From Synechococcus sp. UW179A (GTDB lineage Bacteria > Cyanobacteriota > Cyanobacteriia > PCC-6307 > Cyanobiaceae): a stretch of DNA of 64,000 nucleotides. Location: NCBI RefSeq assembly GCF_900473965.1, contig NZ_UCNJ01000024.1:62001-126000 (forward strand), given 5' to 3'. Made by a program: the position numbers and the translations under genes. A model generated the notes under the pieces. That model saw only the letters and a program-made list of their open reading frames with translations, made no database searches and had not been told where the DNA came from. Positions 27,563 through 37,438 of the stretch are shown here, in pieces (positions within the stretch are counted from its first letter, which is position 1; every line of letters begins with the position of its first letter).

Positions 27563-28330
27563 ATGGCTGACGCTGATCAGAGAGGTCGAGTTGTGGCCGC
27601 TGCCACCGACGGAGCCTGCAGCGGCAATCCCGGGCCCGGCGGCTGGGGTGCCTTGATCCGTTTTGAGGACGGCAGTGTGGAGGAGTTCGGCGGTGCCGAC
27701 CCTGCCACCACCAACAACCGCATGGAGCTGCAGGCAGCGCTGGCAATGCTTGAGAGGCTGGCGGAGCTGCCTCTTCATCCTGATCTCACCCTGCGGACTG
27801 ACAGCAAATATCTGATTGATGGCCTTGGCTCCTGGATGGCTGGTTGGAAACGCAAGGGCTGGAAAACTGCAGCGGGCAAACCCGTGCTCAATCAGGATCT
27901 CTGGCAGGCCCTCGACGCTGCTCGGCTGTCGGATGTGCCCCTCAGCTACGTGAAAGGACATAGCGGTGACCCGGATAACGATCGGGTCGATCAGATCGCT
28001 GTGGCTTTCTCCAAGGGGACGGCGCCACGGCTGGATCAAGCCTGCCAATCTGCCTCCACCAGGGCCATGACAACAGCGAACGGGAGACAAGAACAGGGCG
28101 ATGATGCGGCCCCGGAATCGCTACAACAGCTGCTTACCAGGCTTGAACTGGCTGACCGTCTGGCTGCTGGTGGATATGCCCTGTCGTTGGTGGAGCTGGC
28201 TCAGTTGGTGGAGCAACCGCTGACGCGTCTGGCCCAACGCCAGCAGGCATGGAGTTGGCGCGATTGGCTGGTGGAACCGGTGGAGGGCGACTGCTGGCGG
28301 CTGCGCCGCGCCGAGGCAGGATCGAGATAG
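27563..28330 (+). CDS. rnhA: Ribonuclease HI with C-terminal extension
   Basis: Cleaves the RNA strand of RNA-DNA hybrids. The N-terminal 150 residues are a complete RNase HI with the four catalytic acids in [37 protein letters not shown] and NDRVDQIA, plus the basic handle [14 protein letters not shown]. The remaining 100 residues (155-255) are an extra helical region ([32 protein letters not shown], then a Trp-rich end) not found in the E. coli enzyme and of unknown role. pyrD follows 14 bp downstream. Confidence 0.95.
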   Translation: MADADQRGRVVAAATDGACSGNPGPGGWGALIRFEDGSVEEFGGADPATTNNRMELQAALAMLERLAELPLHPDLTLRTDSKYLIDGLGSWMAGWKRKGWKTAAGKPVLNQDLWQALDAARLSDVPLSYVKGHSGDPDNDRVDQIAVAFSKGTAPRLDQACQSASTRAMTTANGRQEQGDDAAPESLQQLLTRLELADRLAAGGYALSLVELAQLVEQPLTRLAQRQQAWSWRDWLVEPVEGDCWRLRRAEAGSR

Positions 28331-28344
28331 ATCGAGGAACCCAG

Positions 28345-29523
28345 ATGACCCAGCCGTCATCGTCCGGGGTGATGTCCACCGCAGGTTTCTATCGGCGCTG
28401 GCTGGGACCTGTGCTGGCCAAAGACGAAGGCGTGGATGCTGAACAGCTCAGTCGTGCGGCTCTTCAGGCCCTTGGTCAGCTCAGTCTTCGCCGTCAGTGG
28501 CCAGGCCTCTCGAGTGTGCTTGATGGTGTGGCGTCTGAGCTAACACGCCGGGACCTGCGCTTGGAGCAGGTGTTGTTTGGATGCCGTTTCAGTAATCCGC
28601 TTGGCCTAGCGGCTGGTTTTGATAAAAATGGCGTCGCAGCTGGTGTCTGGGATCGTTTTGGTTTCGGGTTTGCTGAAGTCGGCACCGTCACTTGGCATGG
28701 CCAGCCTGGCAATCCGCGGCCGCGCCTGTTTCGCCTGGCCCACGAGCGAGCGGCACTGAATCGCATGGGTTTCAACAACAAAGGGGCGGAGGAGCTGCGT
28801 CGCACTCTCGAGCGGCAGGCCCTTCCGCCTCGCGGACAGCGGCCTGCCGTGCTGGGTATCAATCTGGGCAAATCGAAGGTGACGCCGTTGGAGCTCGCGG
28901 CCGACGACTACGCCTCTTCGCTGGAAATGCTGGCGCCACTGGCCGACTATGCGGTCATCAATGTCAGTTCGCCGAACACGCCCGGTCTTCGCGATCTGCA
29001 GGACGCCACTCAGTTGCGCCGGCTGGTGGAACGCCTGCGCCGGCTGCCTGGCTGTCCGCCACTGCTGGTGAAGATCGCACCGGATCTCGAGGATGATGCC
29101 ATTGATGGCATTGCCCGTCTGGCCTATGAGGAGGGGCTTGCCGGTGTGATCGCGGTCAATACCAGTCTCGATCGTCTTGGGCTGGGTCAGAGGCTGCTCA
29201 GCCAGACTGGCCGCAGCCTTGACCAGGAAGCCGGGGGCCTCAGCGGTGATCCGTTGCGTCAGCGGGCTTTGGAGGTGCTGCGTCGGTTGCGAGCCACCGC
29301 CGGTCCTGCTCTGCCGCTGGTGGGGGTTGGTGGCATCAGTACGCCCGAGGCTGCCTGGGAGCGGATCGTCGCAGGCGCATCTCTGGTTCAGCTCTACACC
29401 GGTTGGATCTTTGAAGGTCCGGATCTGGTGCCCAGGGTGCTTGAAGGGCTGATCGAGCAGCTGGACCGTCACGGAATCCGTCACATCAGTGAAGCTGTGG
29501 GTAGCGGCGCTCCCTGGCAGTAG
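28345..29523 (+). CDS. pyrD: Dihydroorotate dehydrogenase (quinone), class 2
   Basis: FMN enzyme of pyrimidine synthesis that passes electrons to quinone. The N-terminal amphipathic extension and the motifs [78 protein letters not shown] and [12 protein letters not shown] define class 2. The ATG at 28345 (392 residues) is preferred: an upstream ATG at 28249 lies inside rnhA. Class 2 uses Ser as base, here in the NVSSPNTPG segment. Confidence 0.96.
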   Translation: MTQPSSSGVMSTAGFYRRWLGPVLAKDEGVDAEQLSRAALQALGQLSLRRQWPGLSSVLDGVASELTRRDLRLEQVLFGCRFSNPLGLAAGFDKNGVAAGVWDRFGFGFAEVGTVTWHGQPGNPRPRLFRLAHERAALNRMGFNNKGAEELRRTLERQALPPRGQRPAVLGINLGKSKVTPLELAADDYASSLEMLAPLADYAVINVSSPNTPGLRDLQDATQLRRLVERLRRLPGCPPLLVKIAPDLEDDAIDGIARLAYEEGLAGVIAVNTSLDRLGLGQRLLSQTGRSLDQEAGGLSGDPLRQRALEVLRRLRATAGPALPLVGVGGISTPEAAWERIVAGASLVQLYTGWIFEGPDLVPRVLEGLIEQLDRHGIRHISEAVGSGAPWQ

Positions 29524-29570
29524 CCGATACCCTGCCAGCAGGGTCGTGGCACCCACTGGCTCGGAGGTGC

Positions 29571-30461
29571 ATGGCGGTGCTGACTGAACTGCGTGATCGC
29601 TTTCCAGCACTAGATGGCTGGTTGATGCAAGCGCAAGGGCTGTTGGATCCCCGCAGGGTGCTGATGGCTCCCGAGGATGCAGCGCTCCATTTGGCCTGGT
29701 GGTCTCAGGATGGCTGGGAGTTATCGAATGTTGTTCTTCCGCCTGATTTGTGCAGCTCCGGTCAGCCGCTGAATTCCGATGTTCTTGGGGAAACGATTGC
29801 TGATCTGCTGCTTGAAAAGGGACTGAGTCCACCCCAGGTGGAGATTGAGCTGCTGTTGCCTATGGCCAGCTGTCAGTGGCGTTTGCTTGAGGGGCCTGCC
29901 GCGGTTGGGCTGACATGTGGTGCTGACCTGCGACTGCTGCAGCCTGAGCTGGGCTGGTCGTTGGCCTTACAGGACAGTTATCTGGATGTGATCCCTCAAT
30001 CGCGAGAAGATTTCGCTCTAGTCGTGGGGACTGATCGTTTGTTGTTGCAGGCCTGGGTGAGCACCCTGGAGGAGGCGGATCTTTCCTTGCGAAGAGTTGA
30101 ATGGCTGCTGTCGGCTGCCTGGCGTGGCCTTTGTGATGCCCAGGCTGGTGCTGATGAGCAACTGGTTTGGTTGGTGGAGCACGGGGGGCACTGGCGACTG
30201 TTGTTGTCGAGTCATGGTTGTCTGGAGATTGATCTCTGCCTGCAGGCTTCGCAGTATCCGTCGCTCAGAGAGGAGGTGGTGGAGCTTGTTGAAGCTTGGG
30301 ATCCAGCTGGCTTGCCTGGTTGGTGGGTCACCGCTGGATCTCAGTGGCAGGGTCGCTGGGGAGCGGAACACGATTCGTGTCTAGGACCTCTACGTTCCGA
30401 TGCCGAGATGTCACTGCTTGAGTTGGCACTGACGGCGTCCCGGAGAGATCGCGATGACTGA
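29571..30461 (+). CDS. PilM-like type IV pilus assembly protein (divergent)
   Basis: A 296-residue soluble protein with no close motif. It is called PilM-like mainly from its place as first gene before PilN-, PilO- and PilQ-like genes with 8-bp or shorter overlaps. An actin-like ATPase fold would be expected. The Gly-rich phosphate loops are weak here, but a segment LVVGTDRLLLQAWVSTLEEADLSLRRVEWLL near residue 145 resembles the second subdomain of PilM. It is rich in Trp and Leu. It may be a structural PilM that has lost ATP binding. Confidence 0.6.
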   Translation: MAVLTELRDRFPALDGWLMQAQGLLDPRRVLMAPEDAALHLAWWSQDGWELSNVVLPPDLCSSGQPLNSDVLGETIADLLLEKGLSPPQVEIELLLPMASCQWRLLEGPAAVGLTCGADLRLLQPELGWSLALQDSYLDVIPQSREDFALVVGTDRLLLQAWVSTLEEADLSLRRVEWLLSAAWRGLCDAQAGADEQLVWLVEHGGHWRLLLSSHGCLEIDLCLQASQYPSLREEVVELVEAWDPAGLPGWWVTAGSQWQGRWGAEHDSCLGPLRSDAEMSLLELALTASRRDRDD

Positions 30462-31152
30462 GCGGTCCACTCAGCGGAGATTGCCTGATCTCCTGCGGGA
30501 GCGTCGGCTCGAACTCGGGTTGCCCGAGCCAGCCGGGCCATGGCAACCCATGCGTCCGTTGCTGTTGCGCGGGGCACTGATCGGGGGAGCAGCGTTGCTT
30601 GTTTCCCTTGGTTCGATCGTTGTGATCGGGCGGCTCGAAAGTCAGCAGCAGCAGCAGTTGCAGGTGCTTTCGCCCTTCGAGCAGCGGGTGCAATTAGCGG
30701 AAGGTCGCCTGCGCGCTGCAAAGCAACGCGGAGCCACGGTTAGAAAGGACAATCTGAAAATTGCTGAGCAGTTGTTGGCTGTGCCGGCGGGCTCACCCCT
30801 GCTGGTGCAGTTGGGTCTTGTGACGCCAGCGGGCGTTCAGCTCGAGGATGTTTCGGCGCAGAACGACTTGATCAAAGTGTCTGGGAAGGTGGGGCTGGGT
30901 GGTCAACCAGGTCCGCTTGAGCGAGTGAACGCCCTCCAGCTCGCGTTGGAGCGCTTGCCGATCTCACAGACGAATGGCGTCAAGGTATTGAAGGTGACCA
31001 GGGATGACGGCGAAGCGCCTTCGGTGCGCTTCAGTCTCGACTGGTCGCTCGATGCCACGGCCAAACCCTCCCTCCAGCAGCTTCAGCAGTTCGGTGCTAC
31101 GGGCCTGGTCCAGCGCTATCGCTTGCTGGAGCAAAAGGGGGTCGCACCTTGA
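30454..31152 (+). CDS. PilN-like type IV pilus inner-membrane protein
   Basis: The 232-residue protein has a cytoplasmic basic N-terminus of about 36 residues, one transmembrane helix (about 37-59), a Gln-rich coiled coil (about 62-100) and a periplasmic ferredoxin-like domain (about 110-220). This is the PilN topology; PilN joins PilM in the cytoplasm and PilO in the periplasm. The ATG overlaps the end of the PilM-like gene by 8 bp. Its own stop overlaps the TTG start of the PilO-like gene (TTGA). Confidence 0.72.
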   Translation: MTERSTQRRLPDLLRERRLELGLPEPAGPWQPMRPLLLRGALIGGAALLVSLGSIVVIGRLESQQQQQLQVLSPFEQRVQLAEGRLRAAKQRGATVRKDNLKIAEQLLAVPAGSPLLVQLGLVTPAGVQLEDVSAQNDLIKVSGKVGLGGQPGPLERVNALQLALERLPISQTNGVKVLKVTRDDGEAPSVRFSLDWSLDATAKPSLQQLQQFGATGLVQRYRLLEQKGVAP

Positions 31153-31925
31153 CCAATCTCAGTCCTGATCGTCCAGCCTGGCGGCATCGAGTGACCAGGG
31201 AACGCGTGTTGGTCGCCGTTCCAGCTGTGATTGGTCTGGCGTTGGCTTCTGGGGTGTTCGTCGCAGTGGGATGGCCGGGATTGGATCGGCTCGATCAACA
31301 GCGGCAGCGGATCGAGGAGCTGGAGAGCAAGCGAGACACTCTTCCTCTCCTGGAGGCTCAGGTCAAGCAGGGCGACAAAAGCATGAGTGAAGCGATACAG
31401 CAGCAGGCTCTGTTGGTGGATTTGGTGGCAGGCCGCGGTCAGATTCAAACGTTTTTAGCTCAGCTCAGCCGCATCTCCGTAGCCAGCGGGGTCGTGATCA
31501 ATCTGTATGAACCGGTCCCTGCGAGTTCTCCGGACGCTTCGAATCGCAGCGGAACCAGCGATCAGAACAGCAAGGGCATGGATAGTGCCAATGAGACCAA
31601 CGATCCGCTCAAGGAGCTTGGATACGAGAAAAGCTCCGTGTTACTGCAGGTGGATGGGCCTTATCAGGGATTGCTGAAGTTTCTGAGAGGCATGGAGCAG
31701 CTTGAGCTTCTTGTGCAGCCAAGTGATCTCGAGCTCACCGCTCTCGAGGCTCCTGACAAAGCTGAGGATCAGCCAGTGATCAGCGGTCCCCCTCTCACTC
31801 GATTGAAGTTGAGGCTGACCTTTTTTGATCAATCGCCGAAGACTGTCAAGGATCCTTCTGGACCCAGTGAGGAATCGGGGGAGCCTGAAAGTAATCCCCC
31901 GCCCCTTTCCCAAGCTCCTTCTTGA
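31149..31925 (+). CDS. PilO-like type IV pilus inner-membrane protein
   Basis: A 258-residue protein with one transmembrane helix at about 20-41, a coiled coil (LDQQRQRIEELESKRDTLP and on to about residue 90), and a periplasmic domain with VLLQVDGPYQGLLKFLRGMEQLELLVQPSDLEL. That segment is typical of PilO. A Ser/Asn/Asp-rich loop (about 118-150) interrupts the domain, and the C-terminus is Pro/Ser-rich. The start is a TTG coupled to the PilN-like stop. Confidence 0.78.
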   Translation: MTNLSPDRPAWRHRVTRERVLVAVPAVIGLALASGVFVAVGWPGLDRLDQQRQRIEELESKRDTLPLLEAQVKQGDKSMSEAIQQQALLVDLVAGRGQIQTFLAQLSRISVASGVVINLYEPVPASSPDASNRSGTSDQNSKGMDSANETNDPLKELGYEKSSVLLQVDGPYQGLLKFLRGMEQLELLVQPSDLELTALEAPDKAEDQPVISGPPLTRLKLRLTFFDQSPKTVKDPSGPSEESGEPESNPPPLSQAPS

Positions 31926-32013
31926 ATTGAGGCATTCACTTTGAGATCAGGGCTGGCCCCGCTTGGTCCCGATCGATACCATCCGCTCATGTCAGTGGCG
32001 TTCAGGCCAGGGT

Positions 32014-34230
32014 ATGACTTTCACCCCTTCTCGCCTGAGCGCACTTTTGCTTGTCGCTGGTCTCAGTCTTATCGATCTGGGCCTGTTGGAACCACCGATG
32101 GGATCAGGATCCCGCGCGGTACTGGCTCAGGGGGCGATGTCCTTGCGTGTCCGTAGTGGGCAAGGGGGCGTGGAGGTGGTGATTCAAGGGGTGGGACCGC
32201 AGCCGTTGCTGCAGCAACGGCTCAATGGCCGGGTTTGGCAGGGCAGTTTGCAGACAAAGGGGACCCCTGGAATTCTCAATGGCCGTCAACAGCTCGCTGA
32301 TTCCGTCGCAGGCCTGCAGCGGGTGACGATCAGTGGATCTGGCAATTCTTATCGCTTGGAGGTGGTCCCCGAGCCAGGACAGAGCCTTCAGGAGCCGGTG
32401 GTCAGCGCTGATGGTCGCAACTTAATTCTCAGTTTTCCGGGGTTGATAGCGGCCCCGGTTCTCCAGACAGGTCTTCTGGATCTGAACACGCCAGGGTCGG
32501 TGCCCCAGGCGAGCTATGCACCCCCATTACGACCTCGGGCCGTGGCACCACCGTTAGGGGATATGGCGGTGGGAACCATGGTGTTGCAGAACCGCAGCTA
32601 CGTGAATGTCAGTGGTCCCCCCGTGACACTCACACTGAACAATGCGCCTGCCAAGGATGCGCTGATGGCATTGGCTCGATTAGGGGGATATGGCTTTGTC
32701 TTCGTTGGAGATGATGCTGGTGTTAATCAAGGGACCGACAACGCCGGAGCTGATTCAGCGAACCCCAGTGGTCGTCCTGTGTCGATGGCATTTGTGGATG
32801 AATCCTATTCAAGAGCGCTGAACGGGATCTTGCTTGCTTCGGGCCTTCAAGGCAAGCTCGACGGACGGATGTTGCTGGTGGGAACATCAATTTCATCGAA
32901 GACATTTGGCCCTCAAGTGTCAAAAGTGATTCGATTGAATCAGGTCTCCGCAGTAGCAGGAGCTGAATATTTAGGGAACCTTGGGGCAACAGTTAATTTT
33001 ACGAACACGATTTCCGTGACGACGGGTGAGCCGGCTTCGCAAGGCACTTCTGAAATCAGTAACACAACCTCTCAGGAGAAGTCTGAATTGAAAGCGACTG
33101 AGTCGTTTGGTGCTTCCGTTGGCCCTTTGCGCGGGCTTGTGATCACAACCGATTCGAGGTTGCAGACCTTGACACTTGTGGGTGATTCAAGCCTGATCCA
33201 AGTGGCTGAAAATTATCTGAAGCAAATTGATCTTCGCCAGAGGCAAGTGGCTCTTTCGGTGAGGCTTTTGGATGTTACTCTTGATAATGAGTCATCTATT
33301 TCTAATAGTTTTGCGTTTAGAAATGGGTATAATTTTATTGTTAGTGATCGCGGAGAGCTGATCGGGGCGTTTGGTTCTAATCTTCCTCCTAATTCTGATA
33401 ATTTCAATGTAATTGCCGGTGAGGCTGATAGTGGCAAGCCGCAATATGCTGATGAAGAGAAAGCAGTGGTAGAACCCCTTGCGCCAGCGCGAGTAAACCC
33501 TGGCTTGTCGTTTCCGGATTCAGACCAAGCCAAATTCACCGATGGATTTTTGGACTTCTTGAGGGCTAAAATTGAGTCGAGTAGTGCAAAAACTCTTGCC
33601 TCTCCAACTTTACTTCTCTCTGAGTCTCCAAAGGAGTTGGAGGGAGGTTCGTCTTCCTCTGTTGCTGATCCAAACGTTGCTTTGTCTAGCGGCAAGATTG
33701 GGCGCGAGCGGGCCAACGAGTCGTTTGTGACGGTGGGTACCCAAGAGATTGTGGATTACCAAGTACAGGCTGGCCAAAATGGTGCTCCCAATACTTGTCA
33801 GCCAGAGTTTCAAACAGCAGGTCTGACTTTTGGGGCAAGAGTCTCGAAAATCGATGACAATGGTTTTGTTAGCTTTACGTTATCTCCTTCGATATCTGCA
33901 GTTACACGCTCGCTGAATGTGGACGGCTGTGGTCCAATCAGCATCCTCAGCATCCGCAGGTTGGATACTGGATTGTTGCGGGTGAGGGATGGGCAAACGT
34001 TGATATTGACGGGAGTTATTCAAGATGATGACTCTAGAGTTGTGAGTAAGTGGCCCATCCTTGGCGATATTCCTTTGATTGGCCAATTTTTTAGGCAAAC
34101 TGCTGGGAATAGGGCCAAGAGAGAGTTGGTGATCCTCGTGACTCCTCGCATCGTTGATGATGAGCAAGGTGGCAATTATGGCTACGGATACCGGCCTGAT
34201 CGTCCGTCTGCTCGACGCATGATGAATTGA
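32014..34230 (+). CDS. pilQ: PilQ-type secretin of the type IV pilus
   Basis: Outer-membrane channel for the pilus. The ATG at 32014 gives 738 residues with a signal peptide (LSALLLVAGLSLIDLG). Then come an AMIN-like beta domain (about 45-140), an STN/N0-type domain (about 205-300: VTLTLNNAPAKDALMALARLGGYGFVFVG), an N1 domain and the C-terminal secretin domain. The latter has LASPTLLLSESPKELEGGSSSSV, the family end motif WPILGDIPLIGQFFR and ELVILVTPRIV. A TTG at 31963 would add 17 residues ahead of the signal peptide. The second half of the gene is clearly more AT-rich than the first. Confidence 0.92.
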   Translation: MTFTPSRLSALLLVAGLSLIDLGLLEPPMGSGSRAVLAQGAMSLRVRSGQGGVEVVIQGVGPQPLLQQRLNGRVWQGSLQTKGTPGILNGRQQLADSVAGLQRVTISGSGNSYRLEVVPEPGQSLQEPVVSADGRNLILSFPGLIAAPVLQTGLLDLNTPGSVPQASYAPPLRPRAVAPPLGDMAVGTMVLQNRSYVNVSGPPVTLTLNNAPAKDALMALARLGGYGFVFVGDDAGVNQGTDNAGADSANPSGRPVSMAFVDESYSRALNGILLASGLQGKLDGRMLLVGTSISSKTFGPQVSKVIRLNQVSAVAGAEYLGNLGATVNFTNTISVTTGEPASQGTSEISNTTSQEKSELKATESFGASVGPLRGLVITTDSRLQTLTLVGDSSLIQVAENYLKQIDLRQRQVALSVRLLDVTLDNESSISNSFAFRNGYNFIVSDRGELIGAFGSNLPPNSDNFNVIAGEADSGKPQYADEEKAVVEPLAPARVNPGLSFPDSDQAKFTDGFLDFLRAKIESSSAKTLASPTLLLSESPKELEGGSSSSVADPNVALSSGKIGRERANESFVTVGTQEIVDYQVQAGQNGAPNTCQPEFQTAGLTFGARVSKIDDNGFVSFTLSPSISAVTRSLNVDGCGPISILSIRRLDTGLLRVRDGQTLILTGVIQDDDSRVVSKWPILGDIPLIGQFFRQTAGNRAKRELVILVTPRIVDDEQGGNYGYGYRPDRPSARRMMN

Positions 34231-34280
34231 TTTTGGCTGGTTGTTTGTCTTTGTCCTTTGAGATTTAACTGGTTTTGAAT

Positions 34281-35117
34281 TTAAAAACCTAGTCCCATGG
34301 GGATGAGTGCTTTTGCTGCGATTGGCGCCAGCATTCGTAAGCCTGTAATTGTGTTGTTCAGCAGCTGGATTCCTAGACCTTTGCCTTCATTTGGTGATTG
34401 CTCCTTCAAGCGTCGAGCTTGGATTGATTCCGCTGCTTTGCGAAGCTGCACCGCCCAGGTGGTTTGACCCTCTTTCTCAAAAATCAATGCGGCATAGCGG
34501 AAATCGGCCGCAGCAACATCATCTTTGGCTTGCTCGCTACGGCAGATGCCCCGGGCTACCCAGCTGAGGGGTTGCCCAGGTTGCCTCCTGATCGCATCAC
34601 TGAACAGCTGCTCCGCCGCTGACCAACGGCCCGCCTGGAAAGCCTCTACGCCTGCGTTGTGCAGAGCTGCATGGCTGCGGATGCCAGCAGAGATGCCACT
34701 TGCCCCCTGCCAGTGAGCCTCATCCAGGGCGTTAGGGGTCAGCTGGGCACCGGTGAGGTCCGCGTCGCGCAGATCCGTTCCGTACAGCAGCGTTCCTGTG
34801 AGGTTGGCCCCTCGCAGCGAGGCGCCGCGCAGGCTGGTGAAGCTGAGATCAGCACCACTGAGGTCGGCACCATCTAGCTTTGCCTGGCCCAAATTGGCTC
34901 TCATCAGCTTGGCGTCGCTGAGGTCAGCATCACGAAGGTCAGCGTGGACTAAATCCGCATCTGCCAGTCGGCATCCGCTGCAGCTGCGCTCCTGTAAAAC
35001 CTGAATCAGCGCATCATTGGCCTTGGCCTGCGTGCCGCCCATACTCAGCAGAGCGCTCAGCATCACCACTCCAGAGAGATGTTGGAGCCTGAGCAGGCTG
35101 CATTCGCAGTCGTTCAT
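34281..35117 (-). CDS. Secreted pentapeptide-repeat protein with TPR-like region
   Basis: From the ATG at 35117 the protein has 278 residues: a signal peptide (LSGVVMLSALLSMGGTQAKA), about 16 pentapeptide repeats A(D/N)LXX at residues 45-125 (ADLVHADLRDADLSDAKLM and on), a short joint, and a helical region at about 150-215 (AGVEAFQAGRWSAAEQLFSDAIRRQPGQPLSW) that looks like one or two TPR units. The pentapeptide part should form a four-sided beta-helix. Function unknown. In-frame sequence further upstream lies against the divergent aminotransferase gene and is not used. Confidence 0.85.
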   Translation of the reverse strand: MNDCECSLLRLQHLSGVVMLSALLSMGGTQAKANDALIQVLQERSCSGCRLADADLVHADLRDADLSDAKLMRANLGQAKLDGADLSGADLSFTSLRGASLRGANLTGTLLYGTDLRDADLTGAQLTPNALDEAHWQGASGISAGIRSHAALHNAGVEAFQAGRWSAAEQLFSDAIRRQPGQPLSWVARGICRSEQAKDDVAAADFRYAALIFEKEGQTTWAVQLRKAAESIQARRLKEQSPNEGKGLGIQLLNNTITGLRMLAPIAAKALIPMGLGF

Positions 35118-35194
35118 GGGTGGCGGCTCTGAACCATCTGGTTGTATCGGTCTCTGATGCCGACGTCGAGAGCGACTGGGCAGGATGGTGTTGC

Positions 35195-36298
35195 GTGTCG
35201 CCTGCGTTGATCTTGAGCAGCGGCCTTCCACCGCATGGAGGCAATCTTGTCCAGGAGGCCCTCCGCCTTGGCTTGAAGCCTTCGCAGCTTCTGGATGCCA
35301 GTGCTTCGCTGGTGCCCTTCCGTCCACCAAAGGTTCTGCAGCGTGCTCTGAAGCAATCGATCAGTGGCAGTGCTCTGCGCAACTATCCCGACCGCGAGCA
35401 GCAAGAACTCCGCCAGGTGATTGCGAGTTGGCATGGTCTAAAGGCCGAGGCCGTGCTGCCAGGTAATGGTGCAGCGGAACTATTCACCTGGGCGGCACGG
35501 GATGCGGCCGCATGTGGTGTGAGTGGACTACCGGAACCTGGCTTTGCCGACTATCGCCGAGCTTTGGCTTGCTGGGATGGTGCTGCTCGCAGCCTGCCTG
35601 TTGGCCAGAGCTGGTTGGCAACCTGGCCACAGCCATGGCCCTTTCCGCCCGCGCCGGATCAGGTGCTTTGGATTACCAATCCCCATAACCCCACTGGGCA
35701 ACTCTGGAGTCGCGCGTCGCTTGAACCGCTGCTGCAGCACTACGCATTGGTGATCTGTGATGAAGCCTTCCTGCCTCTTGTGCCCGCAGGAGAAGCGCAG
35801 TCTCTGCTGCCTCTGGTGGAGACCCATCCCAATCTTGTGGTCATCCGCAGTCTCACCAAGTTGTTGGCGATTGCAGGTCTACGCCTGGGCTATGCCGTGG
35901 CCTCACTAGAACGCATAAAACGTTGGCAGCAATGGCGTGATCCCTGGCCGGTGAACGGTCTGGCGCTCGCTGCCGGTCGGGCTGTGATGGCTGATCAAGC
36001 CGGCATGGTTCGTTGGTTGCAGCGGGTGCATAGCTGGGTTGCACAGGAGGGGGCCTGGTTTCACTACCAGCTCTCCCATCTCCCTGGTGTATTGCCAATG
36101 CCGTCAAGCGCCAACTATTTGCTGCTCCGTGGCGTCGACTCCCTGCTGGATTTACGCGAGCGGGTGGCACAGCGGGGTGTGCTTCTGCGCGACTGCCGTT
36201 CTTTCACTGGACTAGGGGAAGATTGGCTGAGAATTGCGTTACAGGATCGCCGTGGTAACCGGCGGATCCTCAGAGCCCTGAAGCAGGAACTGCACTGA
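35195..36298 (+). CDS. Threonine-phosphate decarboxylase-like PLP enzyme (CobD/CobC family)
   Basis: Fold-type I aminotransferase relative. In cobalamin synthesis this family makes aminopropanol phosphate from threonine phosphate. LPPHGGNLVQEALRLGLKPSQLLDASASLVPF near the N-terminus is typical of the cobalamin enzymes rather than HisC. ITNPHNPTGQLWS, VICDEAFLPL and the PLP-lysine motif IRSLTKLLAIAGLRLGY follow. I start at the GTG at 35195 (TTG at 35207 or 35213 also possible). A GTG at 35120 in frame would leave only 2 bp to the divergent pentapeptide gene. An HisC-like role is the main alternative. Confidence 0.8.
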   Translation: MSPALILSSGLPPHGGNLVQEALRLGLKPSQLLDASASLVPFRPPKVLQRALKQSISGSALRNYPDREQQELRQVIASWHGLKAEAVLPGNGAAELFTWAARDAAACGVSGLPEPGFADYRRALACWDGAARSLPVGQSWLATWPQPWPFPPAPDQVLWITNPHNPTGQLWSRASLEPLLQHYALVICDEAFLPLVPAGEAQSLLPLVETHPNLVVIRSLTKLLAIAGLRLGYAVASLERIKRWQQWRDPWPVNGLALAAGRAVMADQAGMVRWLQRVHSWVAQEGAWFHYQLSHLPGVLPMPSSANYLLLRGVDSLLDLRERVAQRGVLLRDCRSFTGLGEDWLRIALQDRRGNRRILRALKQELH

Positions 36299-36307
36299 CG
36301 CCTTCCA

Positions 36308-37384
36308 TCACCGCACCAGTGTTTGCAACAGCGTTGCGAGTTGCTTGTCGGCGTCGCGCACCGCCAGCTGTTGCATGGCTTGTTTCATCGTCAGGAGGGA
36401 GGTCTCAGACGAACCATTGCCTTGAAGCCTGGGACCCAGCAGACGCCAGAGCATGTCGCGCAGGGCGGGATGGTTCGGGTCGTGCTGGTGCACGATCACA
36501 GCGGCGCCCAGGGCTGCGGCACAGGCTGCATTGGCGTCTTGATGCTGATCTGCTGCCTGCGGAAATGGCACTAGCACGGAGGGGGTCTCGCACACGGCCA
36601 GTTCGCTGAGGCTGCCTGCTCCTGCCCTGCTGATCGCTAGGTCAGCGTGTTGCAGTAGTCCGGCTATGTCGTCGCTGAAGGGTCGCTCCACCAGTGCGGC
36701 GTGCTCAATGCTGTTCACATCCGGATCGTTGCTGCCTGTTAGATGCACCACCCGGCAGCCGTGACTGAGCAGCTCCGGCAGCAGTACCCGCACCATCCGG
36801 TTGAGGCCAAGAGCCCCCTGGCTGCCACCCATCACCACGAGCAAGGGGCCCTCACCTTTCGGGACCCAGTTCGGCAAAAGCTGGGGTTGCAAAAAAGCAT
36901 CCCTTACCGGAGTGCCCGTGACCACGGCCAGACATCCGGGGATGCGACTTGCGGCTGCATCAAGACCAACGGCCACGTGGGTGCAGAAGCGGCCCAGCAG
37001 CCTTGTGACCCGACCTGGAATGGCGTTGGATTCGTGTAGCACAACTGGAACACCGCACCACCGGGCAGCAAGGATTGCTGGTGCCGCGATGTAACCGCCT
37101 GTGGTGAAGACCGCATCGATCTGCTGCCTGCGGATCAGTCGGTGCACATCTTGGCTGGCCCCCAGCAGACGCAGCAACTGGATGAGTTTGCGCAGGCCTC
37201 GGCCCTGGAGCCCTCCGGCTTTCACAGTCACCAGGTTGTACTGCTCAGGGACCAGTGTCGTTTCCAGGCGATCGGGAACGCCAAGCCAGCGCACCCCCCA
37301 GTCGGGAGGAAGAGCTTCGGCAACCGATAGCGCTGGAAACAGATGGCCACCGGTGCCACTGGCGGCGATTAGAAGCCGGGGCAT
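36308..37384 (-). CDS. murG: UDP-GlcNAc:undecaprenyl-pyrophosphoryl-MurNAc-pentapeptide GlcNAc transferase
   Basis: Makes lipid II from lipid I at the cytoplasmic face of the plasma membrane. The 358-residue protein shows the N-terminal [16 protein letters not shown], the acceptor loop [20 protein letters not shown], and the donor-site motifs [15 protein letters not shown] and [31 protein letters not shown]. It ends 9 bp from the convergent PLP-enzyme gene. Divergent from the next gene, with a 54-bp spacer that must hold both promoters. Confidence 0.97.
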   Translation of the reverse strand: MPRLLIAASGTGGHLFPALSVAEALPPDWGVRWLGVPDRLETTLVPEQYNLVTVKAGGLQGRGLRKLIQLLRLLGASQDVHRLIRRQQIDAVFTTGGYIAAPAILAARWCGVPVVLHESNAIPGRVTRLLGRFCTHVAVGLDAAASRIPGCLAVVTGTPVRDAFLQPQLLPNWVPKGEGPLLVVMGGSQGALGLNRMVRVLLPELLSHGCRVVHLTGSNDPDVNSIEHAALVERPFSDDIAGLLQHADLAISRAGAGSLSELAVCETPSVLVPFPQAADQHQDANAACAAALGAAVIVHQHDPNHPALRDMLWRLLGPRLQGNGSSETSLLTMKQAMQQLAVRDADKQLATLLQTLVR

Positions 37385-37438
37385 GGGAGCGGACCACGAA
37401 AACGCGGCCTAACTTAGTTCGACTGCTGAGGCTGATTC

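Noticed and set aside
28606-29832. A 408-codon open frame antisense to pyrD and the PilM-like gene
   Set aside because: It spans two real genes on the other strand and shows no protein family features.
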